From Desulfurococcales archaeon ex4484_217_1 (GTDB lineage: Archaea; Thermoproteota; Thermoprotei_A; EX4484-217-1), in NCBI GenBank assembly GCA_002254745.1, contig NJED01000022.1:1-7021 (forward strand): a stretch of DNA of 7,021 nt, given 5' to 3'. Made by a program: the position numbers and the translations under genes. This document shows positions 1-5,261 of this stretch, in pieces. Each line of letters starts with the position of its first letter. Position 1 is the first letter of the stretch. A model generated the notes under the pieces. That model saw only the letters and a program-made list of their open reading frames with translations. It was not told where the DNA came from and did not search any database.

Positions 1-1919
1 CTTGACAGGTATACTGGATACATCATATCCCATATGAACTGTACATCTAAGTTTTCTGGGAACCCATAGCCCACGATAGTTATTGCTGTTCCTGGTTCAA
101 CATTCTCTGTTGGTGATACAGTAACTATTACTGGTGTTATTTCGAACTCTTTACCTTTAACTCTTACACTAGTATCTGATTCATTAGCCCATATGGCGTA
201 TGTTCCTTTAGGTGCATGAGGCATTGTTAGTTCGGCATAGAAGTATCCGCATTCTATACTGTGTAAGCCTAGGTCGACTGCGTACTTTTCAACATCTACG
301 GTTTCTTTTTCGAAGCCATGTGCAGTAAGCTTCCATATGTCTGTCGTACCTTCAGGTCTTACAGCAGTTACATTGACAACATCATATCCTCCTAGGCCAA
401 TACCTTCTATAACCAATGGTTCATCAACTTTTACATCGCCGCTCTTTATTTCTTCAACTGTCGGTATTGGGTTCACGAAGAGTTTAGCTTTAGAAGTATC
501 CGTTGGTATCTCCATAACATATTCTCCTGTTGCTGGGAATACTAGGAAGTTAGTGTCTGTTGTTCCTGTTACGTTAAGTTTGAATTTACCGTTCCAGTCT
601 TCACTGATACATTTAGGTAACTGTATTAGGAATGCCGCATACCCGTCGTCTCTTAAACTCTCATCTAATATACTTAAAGTGAACGATTCTTCTGCTGAAA
701 CGTTGTAGAACTTGGCACTAAATGTTTCGCCGCTAATTAGGAAACCTGAACCATTAAGCAGCACGTAGTCTCCAGGTACTTCTTCAGCAGCAGGTATTGT
801 GAATTCTCCAGCAGCATCAGCTACGAGCGCTGATACTACTTTAGGCTTGATTGTAAATGTTGCTTCACATATGGACACCTTTAAGAAGTCTGTAACATTT
901 AATTCTACAGTCACTTTAACTCCGTCATCTACTCCTCCGCCTTGTAATGCTGGTACTTCGCCCCAGAGATCCGCTATACCTAGTTCGTCAATTAAGTTTT
1001 CTGGAGGTTCAACTTCGCGTTTAATACCGGCGGCGTCTGTTAAGATTATCTTCGTTACATTTATTGCTTCTCCATCTGTTGTTTCATTGGGGAAGTTGTG
1101 TAGCAATAGGTAGAAGTCGTCACCCACGTAGGTTGGTGCGGTTACTACTTCAATTGACGGATGTACTTTTATCATTCCCGGTATCACATATGGTTCTCCA
1201 TCTATGAGAGCCTTCACTAGCATTATTAGTTTACCTTCCGGATTTGGCAGTGCAAAGTCGTCTACCGAAGACCATACAGTGTAGTACTTTTCACCAGCTC
1301 CACCAGCTTCGTCATCTACGATGAAGTATTCTATGAAGTCTATTATTTCATAGTCTTTTATCCAGTACATGTCCATTTCTTTAATAGCAACAAATTTCAG
1401 TAATGGCAACTCATCCATTTCTTCTGCTGTTGTCACGTTGAACACGAAGTGGTCTGTGGAAGCCATAGTGTCTGTGTAGCATACGTCAGTTCCATTAAGG
1501 AAGTCTATATAGTACTTTGATGGATCCAGTACTTCCATTTCATTCGAGACAGCCCATGTACTTCCGCCGTCATCTGTGATTTTAATGTAATATCCTGTTC
1601 CAGGTTCTACATCATCAGGCATCATTAACGTTATGTTCACATAACCTGCTGCTACTACTTCTGTGACTTTAACTTTTTCAGCAAGTTTCTTAATGAGGTT
1701 AGTTCCTGTAGCATAACCGTCTGTGGATAGATAGACATCGAACATTTGACCTGTAAATGCTACCTGGCTTATGCTTATTGTGAAAATTCCTCCTGGAGAC
1801 ACTTTAGCCGGAGATACAGTAATCCTGTATCCTGTGACAATGCCTTTCACAGGCGCTATTGCTGCTACCAGTGCTAATACTACAATTGCGGATATTAGGA
1901 GTGAGAAGTATTTTCTCAT
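1..1919 (-). CDS. Large secreted S-layer-like surface protein, Ig-like repeats (partial, C-terminus off window)
   Basis: An uninterrupted minus-strand frame of 639 codons starts at ATG 1919-1917 and runs off the left edge without a stop. An AGGGAG ribosome site lies at 1930-1925, five bases upstream. Residues 1-26 look like a secretion signal: positively charged MRK, a hydrophobic core at about 5-22, then APVKG. The rest is acidic and beta-rich, in units of about 100-120 residues that begin or end with a V-x-P type strand (near residues 33, 254, 358, 482 and 598). Several contain a G-x-G-F/L turn (GSGF 390-393, GIGLGG 506-511, GYGF 617-620), as in Ig/IPT-like modules. I count 11 N-x-S/T sequons, so heavy N-glycosylation outside the cell is expected. 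Four cysteines are spread through it (147, 351, 437, 557). Family knowledge suggests an S-layer or other cell-surface protein; no enzymatic motif is visible. The anchor would be in the missing C-terminal part. Confidence 0.85.
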   Translation of the reverse strand, partial: MRKYFSLLISAIVVLALVAAIAPVKGIVTGYRITVSPAKVSPGGIFTISISQVAFTGQMFDVYLSTDGYATGTNLIKKLAEKVKVTEVVAAGYVNITLMMPDDVEPGTGYYIKITDDGGSTWAVSNEMEVLDPSKYYIDFLNGTDVCYTDTMASTDHFVFNVTTAEEMDELPLLKFVAIKEMDMYWIKDYEIIDFIEYFIVDDEAGGAGEKYYTVWSSVDDFALPNPEGKLIMLVKALIDGEPYVIPGMIKVHPSIEVVTAPTYVGDDFYLLLHNFPNETTDGEAINVTKIILTDAAGIKREVEPPENLIDELGIADLWGEVPALQGGGVDDGVKVTVELNVTDFLKVSICEATFTIKPKVVSALVADAAGEFTIPAAEEVPGDYVLLNGSGFLISGETFSAKFYNVSAEESFTLSILDESLRDDGYAAFLIQLPKCISEDWNGKFKLNVTGTTDTNFLVFPATGEYVMEIPTDTSKAKLFVNPIPTVEEIKSGDVKVDEPLVIEGIGLGGYDVVNVTAVRPEGTTDIWKLTAHGFEKETVDVEKYAVDLGLHSIECGYFYAELTMPHAPKGTYAIWANESDTSVRVKGKEFEITPVIVTVSPTENVEPGTAITIVGYGFPENLDVQFIWDMMYPVYLS

Positions 1920-1969
1920 TTTTTCTCCCTTACACTTACTCTATACTATGGTGGTGAATGCTTAGTTAG

Positions 1970-1978
1970 ATATTTAAG
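1970..1978 (-). promoter_or_regulatory. TATA box of the surface-protein gene
   Basis: On the minus strand this reads CTTAAATAT, an archaeal box A-like element. Its centre near 1974 predicts a transcript start near 1949. That gives a leader of about 30 bases containing the AGGGAG site at 1930-1925 just before ATG 1919. Placement fits, but AT-rich matches are common here. Confidence 0.5.
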
Positions 1979-1986
1979 CTATTTGG

Positions 1987-1994
1987 TATATTAA
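1987..1994 (+). promoter_or_regulatory. Possible TATA box of the plus-strand vWA gene
   Basis: TATATTAA lies on the plus strand. A start about 25 bases downstream would fall near 2015, giving a leader that holds the GAGGTAATC ribosome-site-like stretch (2033-2041). Together with the element at 1970-1978 this makes a divergent promoter region. Support is positional only. Confidence 0.35.
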
Positions 1995-2032
1995 CTATAG
2001 TCTGAAAACCTATACTAAACCTAGGAATTCCA

Positions 2033-2041
2033 GAGGTAATC
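2033..2041 (+). promoter_or_regulatory. Ribosome-binding-like site supporting an ATT start at 2048
   Basis: GAGGTAATC matches the archaeal anti-SD complement GAGGTGATC at eight of nine bases. It sits just upstream of ATT 2048-2050 (and CTG 2045-2047), where alignment with the paralog places residue 1. It is far too distant to serve ATG 2087. This argues that translation is meant to begin at the DxSxS-containing N-terminus. Confidence 0.5.
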
Positions 2042-2047
2042 AAACTG

Positions 2048-2587
2048 ATTGAAGACCTCATATTAGCTGTCGACGTTAGCTCTTCAATGAGTGCTAGGGA
2101 TTTCAAACCCACTAGAATGGACACTGCAAAAGATGCGATTAAGGCTTTTATCCGAGAGAAACTCGCCACCGATCCGCTTACCAGAATAGGTATTGTTGCC
2201 TTCTACGAGTATTCTTTACCTATCATAGACTTAACAAACGATATTAGAGCTCTTATTAGCTCAGCTAATAGCTTAAGACCTCTCGGAAGAGGTACGGCTT
2301 TAGGCGATGGTATAGTTGAAGCTTACTGCATGTTTAAAGACCTTTCAAGAAATGGTGTCTGCAAAAGAATACTTGTAGTAACTGATGGAACATTTAATAC
2401 GGGTATCGATCCCCGCTACGCTATTCTACCTTTAAAAGCATATGATATTAGAGTAGATTTCTTCACCTTCAGTAGGCTCTATCCTTCAGACGTAAGCACT
2501 ATTAGGGAAATACTTAGAAATATCAAAGGACGCTTCGTAAATGTAAAGTCTGGAAACCTAGCCAAAGCTATCATGGAGTTTCTCTAA
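2048..2587 (+). CDS. von Willebrand factor A domain protein, apparent ATT start (possibly start-damaged)
   Basis: This is a single vWA/Rossmann-like domain of 179 residues if read from ATT 2048. The metal-ion (MIDAS) residues are all present: D9-x-S11-x-S13, T83 in GRGTALGDG and D113 in VVTDG. They stand at exactly the positions of the paralog on the other strand (2571-3128). The first normal start is ATG 2087, residue 14 here; starting there would delete strand beta-1 and the DxSxS motif. The frame is open back to TGA 2003-2005 but has no ATG, GTG or TTG upstream of 2087. So either a near-cognate ATT (or CTG 2045) is used, or the start codon has decayed. No signal peptide or membrane segment is seen, so it is probably cytoplasmic. 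vWA domains mediate metal-dependent protein contacts; the partner is unknown and no MoxR ATPase lies nearby. The gene ends overlapping the convergent paralog by 17 bases. Confidence 0.75.
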   Translation: MEDLILAVDVSSSMSARDFKPTRMDTAKDAIKAFIREKLATDPLTRIGIVAFYEYSLPIIDLTNDIRALISSANSLRPLGRGTALGDGIVEAYCMFKDLSRNGVCKRILVVTDGTFNTGIDPRYAILPLKAYDIRVDFFTFSRLYPSDVSTIREILRNIKGRFVNVKSGNLAKAIMEFL

Positions 2588-3128
2588 TAGCCAGCTTAAT
2601 TGCCTTTACTATGAGTTCTGATGCTGTTCTCGCATGCTCATGCACACCTCTCGTAAGTTTAAGGGTTCTTCTAATCATAGTTTTATCGTAATTAGTAAGC
2701 TTACCGAGTGTAAGAAAGTCTACTACTACATTTCTTCTTGCAGCATATTCTGCTACAATATCTAACGGTATTCCCTCATTAAACGTTCCATCAGTTATTA
2801 TGAGAACCCTTTCTTTACTCATTTTAGGCCATCTACCTCTCAACATGTATAATGCTTCTTTAAGACCATTGCCAGGTGCTGTTGCCTCGCCTAGAACTCT
2901 TAACTGTCTAACAACCGATACTAGTAATTCCCTGTCCCTAGTGAGATCAACTATAGGTAGGGAGTATCCGTAGAAAGCAACAATACCTATACGATCTTCC
3001 ATATTTTTTTCTAACTTCATAGCAATCAATGATAGCGTAGCTCTTTTAGCAGCCTCTATCCTATTAGGTGTATAGTCACTAGCCTTCATACTTAATGAAA
3101 CATCTATTGCTATAACTAAGTCCTCCAT
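2571..3128 (-). CDS. von Willebrand factor A domain protein (185 aa)
   Basis: A compact vWA protein starting at ATG 3128-3126, with a GGGTGA ribosome site at 3140-3135 inside the preceding gene. The MIDAS set is complete: D9-x-S11-x-S13 (IDVSLSM), T83 (GEATAPG) and D113 (IITDGT). It aligns without gaps to the plus-strand vWA over at least the first 120 residues; by eye, 46 of the first 90 positions are identical, including RIGIVAFY and YSLPI. No signal peptide or transmembrane segment is seen. Its first 13 bases overlap the end of the RHH-UPF0175-PIN gene, so the two are probably cotranscribed and translationally coupled. The function is inferred only as a metal-dependent protein-binding scaffold. 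It could act with the PIN protein, its paralog, or an unlinked AAA+ ATPase. Confidence 0.88.
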   Translation of the reverse strand: MEDLVIAIDVSLSMKASDYTPNRIEAAKRATLSLIAMKLEKNMEDRIGIVAFYGYSLPIVDLTRDRELLVSVVRQLRVLGEATAPGNGLKEALYMLRGRWPKMSKERVLIITDGTFNEGIPLDIVAEYAARRNVVVDFLTLGKLTNYDKTMIRRTLKLTRGVHEHARTASELIVKAIKLAIRETP

Positions 3129-3934
3129 AAGCGTTCACCCATGGTCGTAGAATATAGAGTTATAAGCTTTTCTTTCGCATTTAAATATTCAACGTTACTC
3201 AGCACACCGTAGTATTTAGCGTAATCGAGCAGAGTTGGTGTTGAAATAGCATAGATGCCCGTTTTACCCGTTACTTCTAATGCTTTAAAATCGTCTGTTA
3301 CGAGAATGCCATTAAGTTTATCAGCTAAATACTGTGATGCTACCTCAGCTAATGTAAGGCATTGCTCTTTCAGAAATTTGCTCTTAAACTTCCTCAAGTC
3401 ATTACTGTTTACTTCAACTACCATTAGCGGTAGTGTCGGGCTTCTATGGCCAAAGCTTATTAGTCTCTTTAATTCTATGAACTTAAGGTGGAGTACTGTT
3501 TCTGAAGCTACTATAGTCTTTATATTTTTCTTCTCACCCATCTGTGTTAGTATTTTTCTAAAAGTATTCAGCGTTTCACTCAGGTACATTGAGTATAAGG
3601 AGCTCACATCGAAAACCACTGTTTTTCTCTTATTCATATTCTCTACAACTTCGTCAATATCCCTACTTACATTAATAAGCTTAGGAGCAATACCTTTACC
3701 TAAAAGTTTTATGAAGAAATCAGGGATAGATTGCTCTGCAAGCTCTGAAGCATAGGCTAGTGATATTTTACCTTGAGCATAAATGTTAACCGCTATATCC
3801 GCTATGTTTACCGCGTTTAATAGTCTTCTTATGGCATCTCTTACCGCTTCAGTTTTTGAAGAATATAGTCCTATGTCGACAAGTAGTTGAAGCTGTTTTT
3901 CTAAAAGACCCGAAATTTCTATTACTGTTGTCAA
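3116..3934 (-). CDS. RHH-UPF0175-PIN fusion protein (toxin-antitoxin-like)
   Basis: A 272-residue protein starting at TTG 3934-3932. GGAGG at 3945-3941 lies six bases upstream and decides this start; no ATG is nearby. Residues about 4-41 resemble a ribbon-helix-helix/CopG DNA-binding unit (EISGLLEKQL, then SKTEAVRDAIRRLL). Residues about 46-84 match the UPF0175 pattern, with YAQGKISLAYASELA followed by the DFFIKLLGKGI helix. Residues about 104-240 look like a PIN nuclease: D109 after strand one (VVFDVSSLY), E145 (ASETV), E197 (LTLAEVASQYLA) and D214/D215 (LVTDD) form a plausible acidic tetrad. RHH/UPF0175 proteins usually act as separate antitoxins beside PIN toxins (DUF3368 type); here both halves are in one chain. 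It may autoregulate through the RHH end and cut RNA through PIN. The vWA gene follows with a 13-base overlap. Domain calls are by eye; the PIN assignment is the firmer of the two halves. Confidence 0.8.
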   Translation of the reverse strand: MTTVIEISGLLEKQLQLLVDIGLYSSKTEAVRDAIRRLLNAVNIADIAVNIYAQGKISLAYASELAEQSIPDFFIKLLGKGIAPKLINVSRDIDEVVENMNKRKTVVFDVSSLYSMYLSETLNTFRKILTQMGEKKNIKTIVASETVLHLKFIELKRLISFGHRSPTLPLMVVEVNSNDLRKFKSKFLKEQCLTLAEVASQYLADKLNGILVTDDFKALEVTGKTGIYAISTPTLLDYAKYYGVLSNVEYLNAKEKLITLYSTTMGERLWRT

Positions 3935-3940
3935 ACTTAT

Positions 3941-3945
3941 CCTCC
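3941..3945 (-). promoter_or_regulatory. Strong ribosome site fixing the TTG start of the PIN fusion gene
   Basis: On the minus strand this reads GGAGG, with six bases (ATAAGT) before TTG 3934-3932. No ATG or GTG with a comparable site is close by, so the TTG start is well supported. Confidence 0.8.
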
Positions 3946-3970
3946 AGTATTTCCGCTATTTCTCACATCA

Positions 3971-3979
3971 CATATATAC
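3971..3979 (-). promoter_or_regulatory. TATA box of the PIN-vWA operon
   Basis: The minus strand reads GTATATATG. Its centre at 3975 predicts a start near 3950, giving a short leader of about 16 bases that still contains GGAGG. The fit of spacing, leader and ribosome site is good. Confidence 0.55.
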
Positions 3980-3994
3980 TGTTAAACTTAGACA

Positions 3995-4003
3995 GTATTT
4001 TAG
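3995..4003 (+). promoter_or_regulatory. Possible TATA box of the radical SAM gene
   Basis: GTATTTTAG on the plus strand would direct a start near 4024, about 12 bases before TTG 4036. The alternative is the ATATATA stretch near 3972-3978, which would give a longer leader. Low certainty. Confidence 0.35.
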
Positions 4004-4035
4004 TTTAGCACAAGCGATTTTAAAGGGTATGGATC

Positions 4036-5172
4036 TTGGTGTGGAAGGTTAGCGTCTTTAAGGAATGGAATAGGAAAATTAGTACCGTGAGGCATCTTAG
4101 GAAAATTATAGGTAAAAGCAAAGCTATTAAGGAGGCATTAAGTGACTGGCATGCCAGAAGAAAACCCAGGCCATGTGGTTTAACTGTTCACCCCGGAATA
4201 GGCTGCGATTATGGTTGTACATATTGTTACATTCCTGATATGGGGTTTCCTTTTAAATCAAGACCCTATAGTTTAAGCGGATTACAGCTTGCATACGCTA
4301 TTGCCTCTAATCCCCATGTTGCCTTAGGCTTAAACGGTACTTTTCTCGCCTACGGTTCAGTAACAGAGCCCTTTCTTGAAACAGTAAAAGATAGGACATA
4401 CGAATATTTAGAGGCAACAATACTATACCTGGGTAACCCTACTCAAATATCTACTAAAGCCTATGTACCTTACGACGAGGCTTTAAAACTTAAGAAAATA
4501 ACTCATGGAAGGCTAAATGTTTTAGTTACAATAATAACTCTAAAACATCATAAAGTACTTGAAGGTAATGCTCCAAACCCTAAACTTAGGTTTCAGTCTC
4601 TGCTTAATCTCAAGAAAGCAGGGTTTAACCCTGTACTATTTCTTAGACCTATAATTCCAGGTGTGAATGATTACGAGTTAGCTAATATTATTGAAGAAGC
4701 TTTATCGTATGGTGTTGAAAGAATTCTTGTCGGGTCCTTAAGAATAACGCTCAGAATTATATCCAAGTTTAAAGCGCTTAATATACCTACAGAAGAAATT
4801 GAAAAAAGGGTTTTAAGAAAACCAAAATCATTTAACGAACAAGTTTCTGTGAGAACTGCTGATATTAAGAGGAAAATAGCTAAAATATGTGATAAGCTTG
4901 GCGTAAAGGTCTACTATCAGGCTTGCCAAGTTTGTGCTGAAGACTTCAATATTCCATGTTGCCTACCTTGCTCAGTAAAGTACGGATGCTGCAGAGATAC
5001 TGTAGAATACGATATTGATGAAGTTAAGCTGTTTCTAGAATCTCTGCGTAAAGCTAGAGTTGAGAAAATAGAAGATGGGGAATTTACGATGAAGATTAAG
5101 GGCAATGTTCCTAAAGAAACTGTTAGTTTTCTACGCTGGGTTATTAAGAAGAAAATTATTGTGGTAGGATAG
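4036..5172 (+). CDS. Radical SAM protein, SPL/COG1533-like, with C-terminal cysteine cluster
   Basis: A 378-residue protein. The radical SAM 4Fe-4S motif is C57-x3-C61-x2-C64 (GCDYGCTYCY), preceded by LTVHPGIG. Further family-like features are GSVTEPFLETV (residues 107-117, resembling the T-D-P-x-x-x-x-E signature of spore photoproduct lyase-like/COG1533 proteins), a barrel strand LFLRPIIPGVND (201-212) and the ERILVGSLR strand. Residues 297-319 contain seven cysteines (297, 300, 308, 309, 312, 318, 319), enough to bind an extra Fe-S cluster or zinc. No signal or membrane segment is seen. Known relatives include DNA photoproduct lyase, but many archaeal members have unknown substrates, so I do not assign DNA repair. 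The start is TTG 4036 or GTG 4039; AAAGGG at 4022-4027 is a modest ribosome site suiting either. The gene stands alone on the plus strand, divergent from the PIN operon. Confidence 0.85.
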   Translation: MVWKVSVFKEWNRKISTVRHLRKIIGKSKAIKEALSDWHARRKPRPCGLTVHPGIGCDYGCTYCYIPDMGFPFKSRPYSLSGLQLAYAIASNPHVALGLNGTFLAYGSVTEPFLETVKDRTYEYLEATILYLGNPTQISTKAYVPYDEALKLKKITHGRLNVLVTIITLKHHKVLEGNAPNPKLRFQSLLNLKKAGFNPVLFLRPIIPGVNDYELANIIEEALSYGVERILVGSLRITLRIISKFKALNIPTEEIEKRVLRKPKSFNEQVSVRTADIKRKIAKICDKLGVKVYYQACQVCAEDFNIPCCLPCSVKYGCCRDTVEYDIDEVKLFLESLRKARVEKIEDGEFTMKIKGNVPKETVSFLRWVIKKKIIVVG

Positions 5173-5228
5173 ATGATCAGTGCAGCTCAGCTTCATCACT
5201 GATCAGTGGCCGTCCTGTCATCAGCTCC
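5173..5228 (-). ncRNA. C/D box sRNA guiding 2'-O-methylation
   Basis: Read on the minus strand, the gap between two convergent genes holds the full archaeal C/D box layout. C box CTGATGA (5224-5218; first base C where consensus is purine) is followed by an 11-base guide (5217-5207). Next come D' box CTGA (5206-5203), spacer TCA and a perfect C' box GTGATGA (5199-5193). A 12-base guide (5192-5181) and D box CTGA (5180-5177) complete it. Guide lengths of 11 and 12 match the near-12 spacing that archaeal sRNPs (L7Ae, Nop5, fibrillarin) use. The flanks form at most a weak terminal stem, so the ends are approximate. The D box lies five bases past the radical SAM stop codon. The RNA could be processed from the E2 transcript's 3' end or use its own promoter: TATTTAA at 5259-5253 would place a start near 5231. 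Confidence 0.85.
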
Positions 5229-5261
5229 AAATATTATTTCTATGAGTATTCGTTAAATACT

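Noticed and set aside
337..1113. Plus-strand open frames at 337-708 and 799-1113
   Set aside because: They are Ser/Thr-rich shadows of the continuous 639-codon minus-strand surface protein, which has a signal peptide and ribosome site.
2087..2587. ATG 2087 as the true start of the plus-strand vWA protein
   Set aside because: It would remove strand one and the DxSxS metal site that are intact in frame upstream and colinear with the paralog, and it has no ribosome site close by.
3255..3755. Plus-strand open frame of 166 codons
   Set aside because: Antisense to the RHH-UPF0175-PIN gene, which has recognisable motifs, a strong ribosome site and coupling to the next gene.
5174..5208. Inverted repeat TGATCAGTG / CACTGATCA and palindrome CACTGATCAGTG as a bidirectional terminator or operator
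   Set aside because: No T-run follows on either strand. The repeats arise from the CTGA and GTGATGA boxes of the C/D sRNA, which explain the whole gap better.
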